Source of the DNA: an uncultured Clostridia bacterium
Lineage (GTDB): Bacteria > Bacillota > Clostridia > Christensenellales > UBA1242
DNA length: 11,056 nucleotides
Direction of reading: 5' to 3'
Assembly: GCA_947589655.1 (NCBI GenBank)
Contig: CANQCE010000023.1
Coordinates: forward strand, 1-11,056
Part shown: positions 4,026 through 11,056 of the stretch, in pieces
How positions within the stretch are numbered: the first letter of the stretch is position 1
Layout: every line of letters begins with the position of its first letter
Made by a program: the position numbers and the translations under genes
Notes under the pieces: generated by a model
Database searches by the model: none
What the model was told of the DNA's origin: nothing
The model's input: only the letters and a program-made list of their open reading frames with translations

Positions 4026-6363
4026 ATGAATTCAACTTTTTGATTTCTTCCAAAAGGCTTTCAAGCCTAGTGTTTATTTCGGCAACGCGGTTTTCTGTTC
4101 CGCCGTCAGCAAGCACGCTTTGTGCCTCTTTTTGCAAATCTTCAATTTGCTTTATAAGTTGCTCTCTGCGTGCAGCCTTGTCGTCCACATTGTTAGCATC
4201 AAGGTTTTTCATTGCTGTTTGAAGGTCTTTATCTATAGACGAGCGGAGTTGTTCAATCCTTTTTTCTTCGTCAGAAAGTTTTTTGTTGATTTCTTGAATA
4301 GGAGTTTTTCTAGGTCTGCCCCTGCCGCGTTTTGGCGCTGCCTCCACCTTAACTATTTTTCTTGGCCTGCCAACCGCTTTTTTCGGCTGCTCTTGCACTG
4401 GCTGCGAAACAACCTTTTTTGGTCTGCCGCGTTTGCCGGATGGCTTTGGCGCTTGTGTTGCCACAATTTTCCTAGGGCGCCCACGCTTGCCAGCAGGTTT
4501 TGTTTTTTCAGGCTCTTTTACCTCGGTTGCAGCCTTTGGCTGTTCCTCTTTAATTTCTTCTTTTACAGGGGTTTCTGCAGCCTGAATTTCTTTTAACGCT
4601 TCTTCTTGTTTAGCAGGTTTTTGTTGCTCTTTTACAGGTTCTTCTTTTATATCTTCCGAAACAGGGTTCTTCTCTCTAAATTTCTTTGGAAAATTGCTTG
4701 GCTTTGTGCTGTTTACAACTTCAACATTGTCGTTAACATCTTCAACAACTTTTTCAGCAACATTATACACATCACCCTTTTGAGAGGTATCTGTCATAAA
4801 ATCGAAATCGTCAAAATCGTCAAAATTTATAACTTGCTTTTTTTCTTCCTTTTTAGGTGCGGCTGAAATTAACTTGCCATCTTGCGAATATATATTGCCT
4901 TCCAAATCGTGGAAATTGCCATCGGTATCGTAAAATGTGCCGTTTTCAAAAACATAATTGCCATCTTTATCATAAGTGCCTTGCTCGCCAGATGCCCCGT
5001 CAGGCTTGTTTTTAAGTTTAATTTCAAGTTGTGTGATATATTCTTTGTTTTTCTCGTTTTCTGTTTTCAGTTCGTTTATTCTGTCGCCAAACGCCTTTGT
5101 TACAACCTTTTCGGCACTTTCGCAGAACTTATTGAAAAATGTTTGATATTCACTTAACATAGCGTATTCAACATTGTTGCGGTCATCTTCAATTTGCTTG
5201 TTAAGTTTTTCAACCTCTGCCTCGCCCTCATTTTTTTCAAGCAAATATCTTGCACGTTGCTGTTCAAACTCTTGTTCAAATTGTTCTTGCTTGCCAATTT
5301 CTTGTGTTTGTTGCTTTCTATAATAGTTGCTTTCAATTCTGTTTGTGGTTTCTTCTTGCATCTGACGCAATCTTTCAACATTTTCTTTAGATGCCTGAAT
5401 TTTCGTTTGATAATCTTTTTGCACCGAATCAAAGTTTTTGCGTCTGGTGTCAAGTTCGCCTTCAAGTTGAGATATCTTCAGCAAAAGTTTTTCTTTTTTC
5501 TTCATAAAACTTTCGCACTCTCTCATTGCCCTTTCCAGCACAACTGAGCCGTTTATGCCTGCAACAGAAAAATCGTAATTTTCATGCACAAATTCTTCCT
5601 CTTGTGCTTTGGCAAATTCTTCCTTTTCTTTTCTGGCTTTATAATCCAAGAATTCTCTAAGCACCGGCTGCCCATTTTCAATTTCTTCAGGCGTGAACAA
5701 AAGTTGGTAATCTATATAACTTGGAAGGTCCACGCAGGCATTGTCCATAAAGCGCCCAAAAAGCGAGCAGTTTTGATACAAAGAATTTAAAATTGCATTT
5801 TTTCTTGCGCGAAGATAAACCACAAAAGCAATGCCAATAAGCAAAACAAAAACAACCATTAAAACCGCCTTTATAACTGCGGTGGCAGAAAGAACTTGAC
5901 CAATGCCTTGGCTAACCAAAGTGAACACAGTTACAATAAATGCCCAAAGGGTTGTGAAAAGTGTTAAGTTTTTAATGTTGGAATTATAAGAAGATGTTTT
6001 TAAAGGTTTTTCCACCAAATTGTCCACTGAGAGATAAGATGAAGGGGTCCCTTCGCGGAACAATATGTATTGTTGCCAATGATAGCACATTCTTTTTGGT
6101 GTTTTGGTCTTAAAAAGCATATTAAGTTCTTTTATGTTGTCTTCCGTGACCACTTTACGGTCAAACAACCAATAGTTCATCTTTTCAAGTGCACGGTTAA
6201 GTTGTGCTTCGTATGAGAACAACGATTTAACCAAGAAAAAGATTACCAAAAGTGCTTCAACTGCAAGAGCAATGAAAAAAATGATGTCCGCACCTACAAC
6301 GTTGACAACCGATTCAAAAAATTTGACGATGCTTTCACTTACATCACAAACTGTTGAGAACAT
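4024..6363 (-). CDS. Membrane-anchored coiled-coil protein with four AT-hook motifs
   Basis: This is a 779-aa multidomain protein that I do not recognise as a named family. Membrane helices lie at about residues 25-48, 133-153 and 161-184, with a soluble 49-131 region between the first two. A long, mostly helical, Glu/Lys/Gln-rich coiled coil covers about 275-455. Residues 461-500 carry DGN repeats (DKDGN, DTDGN, DLEGN, SQDGK). An acidic stretch (DDFDDFDF, 515-522) and a Lys/Glu/Pro/Gln-rich linker (570-622) follow. Four AT-hook-type motifs come next: KRGRPRK at 626-632, KRGRPKK at 644-650, VGRPRK at 664-669 and KRGRGRPRK at 678-686. A second coiled coil (about 690-779) ends the protein. AT-hooks bind the minor groove of AT-rich DNA, so tethering the nucleoid to the membrane is a reasonable inference. 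The TM1 - loop - TM2/TM3 - long tail order also recalls ExbB/MotA/ZorA-type proteins, but no partner gene is present and the family motifs are not evident. The ATG at 6363 has AGGAGGG (6368-6374) upstream. Confidence 0.85.
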   Translation of the reverse strand: MFSTVCDVSESIVKFFESVVNVVGADIIFFIALAVEALLVIFFLVKSLFSYEAQLNRALEKMNYWLFDRKVVTEDNIKELNMLFKTKTPKRMCYHWQQYILFREGTPSSYLSVDNLVEKPLKTSSYNSNIKNLTLFTTLWAFIVTVFTLVSQGIGQVLSATAVIKAVLMVVFVLLIGIAFVVYLRARKNAILNSLYQNCSLFGRFMDNACVDLPSYIDYQLLFTPEEIENGQPVLREFLDYKARKEKEEFAKAQEEEFVHENYDFSVAGINGSVVLERAMRECESFMKKKEKLLLKISQLEGELDTRRKNFDSVQKDYQTKIQASKENVERLRQMQEETTNRIESNYYRKQQTQEIGKQEQFEQEFEQQRARYLLEKNEGEAEVEKLNKQIEDDRNNVEYAMLSEYQTFFNKFCESAEKVVTKAFGDRINELKTENEKNKEYITQLEIKLKNKPDGASGEQGTYDKDGNYVFENGTFYDTDGNFHDLEGNIYSQDGKLISAAPKKEEKKQVINFDDFDDFDFMTDTSQKGDVYNVAEKVVEDVNDNVEVVNSTKPSNFPKKFREKNPVSEDIKEEPVKEQQKPAKQEEALKEIQAAETPVKEEIKEEQPKAATEVKEPEKTKPAGKRGRPRKIVATQAPKPSGKRGRPKKVVSQPVQEQPKKAVGRPRKIVKVEAAPKRGRGRPRKTPIQEINKKLSDEEKRIEQLRSSIDKDLQTAMKNLDANNVDDKAARREQLIKQIEDLQKEAQSVLADGGTENRVAEINTRLESLLEEIKKLNS
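4306..4491 (-). other. Region encoding four AT-hook-like motifs
   Basis: This is the part of the AT-hook membrane protein gene that encodes residues 625-686. The GRP cores, flanked by Lys/Arg, recur at 4468-4491, 4414-4437, 4357-4383 and 4306-4332, each 11-18 residues from the next. Between them are short Ala/Val/Pro/Gln spacers (for example IVATQAPKPS). The codons differ among copies, so the repeats are protein-level repeats and not a recent DNA duplication. Confidence 0.8.
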
Positions 6364-6367
6364 ACTT

Positions 6368-6424
6368 CCCTCCTATGAATACAAAAAGACACTATCATCT
6401 TTTAATTTCATAGATAGTATAACA
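6368..6424 (-). promoter_or_regulatory. Extended -10 promoter, inverted repeat and RBS of the AT-hook gene
   Basis: On the minus strand, TATACT (6416-6421) is preceded by TGT (6422-6424), an extended -10 element. No good -35 box is seen at 17-18 nt. ACTATC (6391-6396) and GATAGT (6413-6418) form an inverted repeat whose right arm overlaps the -10 box. It could be an operator or a leader hairpin. AGGAGGG (6368-6374) is the RBS for the ATG at 6363. Confidence 0.5.
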
Positions 6425-6520
6425 CAATAAAAAATAATTTACTAATAATTTTCAATATTTTTTCAAATATTTTTTTAAAACTCCTAAACAGCCCTATTTT
6501 ACGAATGAAAAAACATATAA

Positions 6521-6548
6521 AAATTCGGCAAAAGTCAGCCAAGAATTT
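6521..6548 (-). terminator. Intrinsic terminator after addA
   Basis: On the minus strand, AAATTC, then a 2-nt bulge, then GGC (6548-6538) pairs with GCCGAATTT (6529-6521) around an 8-nt loop. It is followed by TTATATG and a run of six T. It lies a few bases past the addA stop and ends the addB-addA operon before the promoter of the AT-hook gene. Confidence 0.6.
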
Positions 6549-6554
6549 AAAGCC

Positions 6555-9500
6555 TTAGCAATTTATTTTAATTAATTCGGCGTTTTTTAAAGAAAGAAGA
6601 AAAGCTTCTTTTACTTTCAAGCCAAAGGCGTGTTGCAGCGCCAATTTGTATAGTTTAAGTTGTGTGGAATATTTTTGTATAAGCTCAGCGCTGCTTAAAC
6701 TTGAATATTTATAGTCCACCAGCGTTATCTCGCTGCCTTTTATCACAAACAAATCCACAACGCCTTGCACCAATGTTTCGTCTGTGGAGTTTATCCCCAA
6801 AAGATTAGCAAGGCTTTCTTTCATCAAGAACTCTTTTTCCTTAAACACCTTTCCGCCCAAAGTGAGATTTTTAAGGAGTATAATGTTTTTAAACAGAATC
6901 TGTTCGTTTAAGAGCGATAAATCAAGTTGGTCAAATTTTAACAGTTCCTTGTGTAAATCTTGCTCACTTTCAATGCCGTCAAATTCCACAAGTTTTAAAG
7001 CAAGGTGATAAGCGTTGCCAATTTCTATGGCGTTTCCGCCAAAACCGAAATTTTCGTTGCTATGCTTTGAAATTGGAATCTCTGCGTTTTTGTTGGTTAA
7101 ACTTGTAACACTTTCTTTAAGTTTAAAATTTTGTTCTTCGCCAAATTTATATTTAAAATTCAAGTAATCTTCAATTTTTTTCACATCTTCTGGCGAAAAT
7201 TCTGCATTTTGCAAATTTTGTCTTGCCGCGGCAGAAATTTCTTCCACATCTTCAATTAAATTAATGCAAAGGTTTTTGCTTGTATATTGCCCTTCGGTTA
7301 AGAATTTTTCTTTAACTTTTTGCAAGGCGAAAAATATAAAATCAAAATAGCAATCGCAATCTTTCAGCGTGTATTTTTCAAAACACTTTTCGTTGTAACG
7401 CCCAAAAAGATAAAGCCTGTTCTTCGCCCTTGTTAAAGCCACATAGAACAAGAAAATTTCTTCCACAAAATTCTTTTGCTTTTCGCTTTCAAGCCCTGCA
7501 AGCATCCTAACCGAGCCAATTTCACTGTTGTTTTCTATGTCGTAAATTTTTAGTGCCATGCCAAAACACTCGGTAACCTGCACGTCAAAATTGGACCTTC
7601 CGCCACTGATTGACCTGTCACAGCCAATCAAGAACACAATTGGGTATTCCAACCCTTTGCTATCGTGAATTGTTGTTAAAGTTATACAGTCTCCAAACGA
7701 AGAAGCCTCTGGAACAACATCAATATCCACAGTTTCAAAGTAATTTATTAAAGCAGGGATATCAAAATTAAACTTTTCCACCTCGTCCAAAAATTTTTCT
7801 ACAAACATGTTTATCTTTGCGCCGTTTGGCTTTAAGTTGAGATAAGAAATGTAATTTGTATCGTCAAAAATTTGCAAAAAAGCCTTTTTTACACCAAAAA
7901 TTTGCGAATTTATGCGAAAATTTTGCAAATTTTGATTAAATTTTTCAAAAATTCCATTTTTGTCTTGCAAAACAATTTCTTGCAAAGTTTTATCTTCTCC
8001 AACTTTTTCCTGCAAAATTTGTTCAATATAAAAGCCACCTATTCCAGAAAGCAGAACCGAAAGCAATGCCACCTCGTCATCCTGCACCAAAGCAATTTTC
8101 AAGAGCGACAAAAGCATTTTTATCTCCGGCTCGTCCATCAGGCTGTTTCTGGAATTTGAAAGCACAGGAATTTGATTCTCCTGCAAAAAATTTTCAAGTT
8201 CTTCAAAGAACGCCCCACGGCTGCGTGCAAGCAAGGCAATGTCGCTATATTTCACATTGCGAAGTTGCCCATTGTCAGAAATTTTAGATGCCATAACCTC
8301 CAAAATTCTGCGCTTTATGTCTTTAAGCAAATTCTGATTGCTGACATCTTTAAAAATCTCCGCCTGCTTTACGCTGTAATATTCTGGCGGCAAAGAATCT
8401 TCTTCCTCTTTATTGCAAACAATATCAATGTTGACGGCAGGCACATTCTCCTCTGCAAAAGTGTTGCGTGCCTGCAACATTGAAGTGCCTTTATAATCCA
8501 CCGCCGTAACAGGCTTTGTCATGCAAACTTCAAATATGCTATTTACAAAATCTAGCACCGCCTGACAACTTCTGAAATTGGATTTTAAAAACTTGACGGC
8601 AGAATTTTGCTCATCCTGCAAAAATTTATTTTGGTCATTAAGAAAAATTTCGGAACTTGCCAAACGAAAGCCATAAATGCCCTGCTTTAAATCTCCAACT
8701 GCAACAAAATTGCAATTTTTTGCCACATTTTTTATTATTTTTTCTTGAATTTTGTTGGTATCTTGATATTCATCCACAAAAACATATTTAAAGCCTGCAA
8801 AAAGTTGGGTTTTGTTAGAAAGTTCCTTCATATATTTTTCAAGGTCAGAAAAATCCAAAACATTTTGGCTCTTTTTTAAATTGTCATAAGAATTTTCATA
8901 AAGTTCAAAAAGTTTTAGCATGGTTTTTTCAAGCAGACCAGACTTTTGCTTTTCAACATTATCATCTTCTTCCAGTTTTAACGCTTTAAGTTTTTCAAAT
9001 TTCTGGGTGATATTTTTCTTCACGGCAACAATTTTTGCAGCAGCCTCGTCACCAATTTGTTTTTTTAAAGGTGTTTTAGGAAGAAGCATAAGTGCTGCAG
9101 CACTGTTAAGTTCAAACAAATTTTTGGCGTTTAAGCACTCACGGATTGATTCTTTAAATTTCTGCTCAAAAAAATCCAGATGCAAACTTTCAATCTCTGC
9201 AATTTGCTCATTTAAAAAAGAAATGTAATTTTCATATAAAAACTCCATTGCCTTTTCAAAAAACTCTGGCAAATGCTCTTTGTTCAAATTTAAAAATTCG
9301 TCTCTGTCCGAAACCGAAACCGCAAGTTTTTCAATTTCAAAAATGATGTCTCGTATTTTATTTTTACTGTTTTTGTAGCATCCAGAAATATATGCATAGT
9401 CCTCTGGAAAATTATTTTCAAACTGCTTGATGGCGTAGTCAAATGCACGCTCTTTAAAACTTTTTGCCAAATTTTCGTCTAAAAGCGAAAAATTTTCGTT

Positions 9501-9833
9501 TAAATTTAAAGTGGAAGCATATTTTTTTAATGCGCGCTCACAAAAAGAGTGTATTGTGCAAATGTTCGCCGTAGAAACTGCATCTAACTGTTCCAGCAAA
9601 AACTCGTTCATTGGCTGCTCTTTCAGGTTTTTTATCAGCCTTTCTTTCATTTGCGTTGCCGCCGACCTTGTAAAAGTTAGCACCAAAAGAGAACTTACTG
9701 GAACTTTCTCCTCGACAATAAGTTTGCAAATGTATTTAATCATAACATACGTCTTGCCACTGCCTGCCGAGGCACTGACCAGCAATCGCTTTTTTGTGTT
9801 GTTTAACACCTCTTGTTGTTCTTCAAGTTCCAT
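6555..9833 (-). CDS. addA: AddA, helicase-nuclease subunit A of AddAB
   Basis: AddA is the UvrD-type 3'-5' helicase and nuclease subunit of AddAB, the Firmicutes counterpart of RecBCD. It unwinds and trims double-strand break ends to load RecA at Chi sites. Helicase motifs are in order: Walker A SASAGSGKT (20-28), Ia LTFTRSAATQMKERL (52-66), IHSFCERALKKYA (94-106), II VFVDEYQDTN (351-360), III AVGDLKQGIYGFR (378-390), V TIHDSKGLEYPIVF (721-734) and VI FYVALTRAKNRLYL (796-809). The C-terminal RecB-type nuclease has H943 (GNAYHLAL), D1027 (QGVVDLF), D1040 and K1042 (VDYKYSS) and a Q-x3-Y motif at 1058-1062, so it looks active. At 1092 aa it is somewhat shorter than B. subtilis AddA (about 1230 aa). 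The ATG at 9833 lies inside the end of addB, an 11-nt overlap, with AAAGG upstream, so translation is probably coupled. An intrinsic terminator follows the stop. Confidence 0.97.
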   Translation of the reverse strand: MELEEQQEVLNNTKKRLLVSASAGSGKTYVMIKYICKLIVEEKVPVSSLLVLTFTRSAATQMKERLIKNLKEQPMNEFLLEQLDAVSTANICTIHSFCERALKKYASTLNLNENFSLLDENLAKSFKERAFDYAIKQFENNFPEDYAYISGCYKNSKNKIRDIIFEIEKLAVSVSDRDEFLNLNKEHLPEFFEKAMEFLYENYISFLNEQIAEIESLHLDFFEQKFKESIRECLNAKNLFELNSAAALMLLPKTPLKKQIGDEAAAKIVAVKKNITQKFEKLKALKLEEDDNVEKQKSGLLEKTMLKLFELYENSYDNLKKSQNVLDFSDLEKYMKELSNKTQLFAGFKYVFVDEYQDTNKIQEKIIKNVAKNCNFVAVGDLKQGIYGFRLASSEIFLNDQNKFLQDEQNSAVKFLKSNFRSCQAVLDFVNSIFEVCMTKPVTAVDYKGTSMLQARNTFAEENVPAVNIDIVCNKEEEDSLPPEYYSVKQAEIFKDVSNQNLLKDIKRRILEVMASKISDNGQLRNVKYSDIALLARSRGAFFEELENFLQENQIPVLSNSRNSLMDEPEIKMLLSLLKIALVQDDEVALLSVLLSGIGGFYIEQILQEKVGEDKTLQEIVLQDKNGIFEKFNQNLQNFRINSQIFGVKKAFLQIFDDTNYISYLNLKPNGAKINMFVEKFLDEVEKFNFDIPALINYFETVDIDVVPEASSFGDCITLTTIHDSKGLEYPIVFLIGCDRSISGGRSNFDVQVTECFGMALKIYDIENNSEIGSVRMLAGLESEKQKNFVEEIFLFYVALTRAKNRLYLFGRYNEKCFEKYTLKDCDCYFDFIFFALQKVKEKFLTEGQYTSKNLCINLIEDVEEISAAARQNLQNAEFSPEDVKKIEDYLNFKYKFGEEQNFKLKESVTSLTNKNAEIPISKHSNENFGFGGNAIEIGNAYHLALKLVEFDGIESEQDLHKELLKFDQLDLSLLNEQILFKNIILLKNLTLGGKVFKEKEFLMKESLANLLGINSTDETLVQGVVDLFVIKGSEITLVDYKYSSLSSAELIQKYSTQLKLYKLALQHAFGLKVKEAFLLSLKNAELIKINC

Positions 9834-11056
9834 CTGTCACCTTTCTCTTTTTCTGCTGCACTCTGTATCCATCCGCATCCCTATGCTTGCAAATGCTTAT
9901 ATATGGGCATATTGAACAAGCATCTTTAAATGGTTTGCTTTCAATAAAGCCTTGCCGCATTTCTTGCGTTGCAATTTCACAAATTTTGTTTGCATATTCA
10001 AATAGCGGTTCAAAATTTTCCACAGTTTTTCCGTCTTTAAAGGCAAACTCTTGCTCTGTTTTGGTTTTCTTTCTGCTCATGCCAAGCAGATTGCTTTTAA
10101 CCCCAGCATCGCAGAGGCGGCTGTCCATATTTAAAACAACCTGGTTGTCTTTCAGTGTAAGCCCATTTAAAAGTTTGGAGTTTTTGCTATATTTGCTGCG
10201 ACAATCAAAATAATAAAGCCCTGCACACTTCAATTTGGTCTTTTCTTGAATTAGGTTTGCATATAAAAACAATTGCAATTTTAGCCCATAAAACAGTTCT
10301 GTTAGCACCGTGCCAGTTTCCCCTGTTTTAAAATCTATAATCCTAAAATTGTCGCCACAAACATCAACCCTGTCAACAAAGCCTATTAAATTCAAGTTGT
10401 TCACAAAAGGCTTGAAAACCTTTTCTTCCAAATATTTTGGTTTAAAATTGGAATATTTTTGTTCTTGAACATAACTTTGCAGCACAATGCGGCTTTCATT
10501 TCTTAAAAAATTGATAAATGTTTTTTTTAGCACACTGCTATCGTATTGTTTCTGTGCAAGCGGAACAAGTTCTTCATTTAAAAATTTGTCAATTTCTTCA
10601 TTTGAAACAGTTGAAACATCTTTAAAACTCTGGGCAAAGGTTTTTAAAACATCATGCAAAAAACTGCCATACTGCATTTTTGTTGGCAAGATGTTTTGTT
10701 TTGGCTGAATTTTTAAAATGTATTGCAACAGATGCCTGTAAGGGCAATGAAAATAAGTTTCAAGTTCCGAAGCGGACACAGTGTTTTTTACAGGAAAATA
10801 AGATTTTTTCAGTTGTGTGATTTTGTTTTCAACTGGCAAAGCATCTTTTATAGATGCCCTTAATGCCGTTTCAATGTTAATTGGCATTGTGCCAGAAAAT
10901 TTTGTATAAAAAGGCAAAAGGTTATTCCAACACCCTATTTGAAAAAGCACCTTTTCAAGTTCTTGTGCATTGTTAAAAACTCCAAATTCTTCAAAAGCGG
11001 CAGTGTGGATTACATCTCCGCCAAACATTTTTAAAAGGTCGCCTACAAAGCCTGAA
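9823..11056 (-). CDS. addB: AddB, nuclease subunit B of AddAB (N-terminal part outside the window)
   Basis: About the last 410 residues of AddB are visible. The frame stays open to the right edge, so the ATG at 11028 is internal and not the start. Full AddB proteins are near 1150 aa, so the inactive helicase-like part is mostly missing here. The visible part holds the C-terminal iron-sulfur PD-(D/E)XK nuclease. Counting from the internal Met at 11028, it shows SASELETYFHCPYRHLL with C95, then H125 (GSFLHDVL), D219 (FVDRVDV) and D232 and K234 (IDFKTGE). Next come Q252/Y256 (QLFLY) and a C371-x2-C-x5-C380 cluster (CSICPYISIC). C95 and the three late cysteines are the four ligands expected for the [4Fe-4S] cluster that staples this domain. 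AddB cuts the 5'-ended strand and, in characterised AddAB, recognises Chi. The gene lies directly before addA and overlaps it. Confidence 0.95.
   Translation of the reverse strand, partial: SGFVGDLLKMFGGDVIHTAAFEEFGVFNNAQELEKVLFQIGCWNNLLPFYTKFSGTMPINIETALRASIKDALPVENKITQLKKSYFPVKNTVSASELETYFHCPYRHLLQYILKIQPKQNILPTKMQYGSFLHDVLKTFAQSFKDVSTVSNEEIDKFLNEELVPLAQKQYDSSVLKKTFINFLRNESRIVLQSYVQEQKYSNFKPKYLEEKVFKPFVNNLNLIGFVDRVDVCGDNFRIIDFKTGETGTVLTELFYGLKLQLFLYANLIQEKTKLKCAGLYYFDCRSKYSKNSKLLNGLTLKDNQVVLNMDSRLCDAGVKSNLLGMSRKKTKTEQEFAFKDGKTVENFEPLFEYANKICEIATQEMRQGFIESKPFKDACSICPYISICKHRDADGYRVQQKKRKVTDGT

Noticed and set aside
5154..5465. Minus-strand 103-codon open frame rich in Lys
   Set aside because: It lies in another frame inside the coiled-coil part of the AT-hook protein gene and is a shadow of its Lys/Gln-rich codons.
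7870..7960. Repetitive AAATTTTGCAAATTTTG-like stretch in addA
   Set aside because: It encodes an Asn/Gln/Phe-rich but in-frame part of AddA (around residues 625-655). It is AT-biased codon use and not a separate element.

Overview
The window is AT-rich bacterial DNA with strong AAGGAG-type ribosome binding sites and several near-consensus sigma-A promoters. TGA is used as a stop (SecB-like gene, radical SAM gene, addB) and TGG for tryptophan, so the genetic code is the standard bacterial one. The addB-addA order, the PflX-type radical SAM protein and the CNNM-type 'hemolysin' all fit a low-GC Firmicute, probably an anaerobic Clostridia-like lineage. This placement is inferred from gene content and base composition, not from a marker gene.

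Layout, left to right. Positions 1-329 hold no convincing gene. They hold a G+C-richer, structure-dense island: an imperfect tandem repeat (199-299), a bulged hairpin (162-205) and a long stem whose last arm includes the stop codon of the next gene. A small minus-strand gene (330-725), tentatively SecB-like, has its own promoter. Upstream of it, also on the minus strand, is a CNNM/CBS/CorC-type membrane protein (813-2192). Its promoter stands back to back with one that drives a plus-strand pair: a 144-aa protein of unknown function (2359-2793) and an overlapping PflX-like radical SAM enzyme (2774-3625). A 96-aa three-helix membrane protein with its own promoter follows (3693-3983). A bidirectional terminator (3996-4025) separates this plus-strand block from a convergent minus-strand gene (4024-6363).

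That gene is the most unusual object here. It encodes a 779-aa protein with three transmembrane helices, a long coiled coil, a short DGN-repeat block, an acidic/Lys-Pro-Glu linker, four AT-hook-like DNA-binding motifs and a terminal coiled coil. It reads as a possible physical link between membrane and AT-rich DNA. The rest of the window (6555-11056) is the addB-addA operon on the minus strand, encoding the AddAB helicase-nuclease for double-strand break repair. addA is complete and addB is cut by the right edge.

The genes fall into separate transcription units: AddAB recombination, the AT-hook membrane protein, the unknown plus radical SAM pair, and the transporter and SecB-like genes. No CRISPR array, tRNA, rRNA, insertion sequence or transposase was seen. 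I saw no gene cassette that clearly forms a known defence system.
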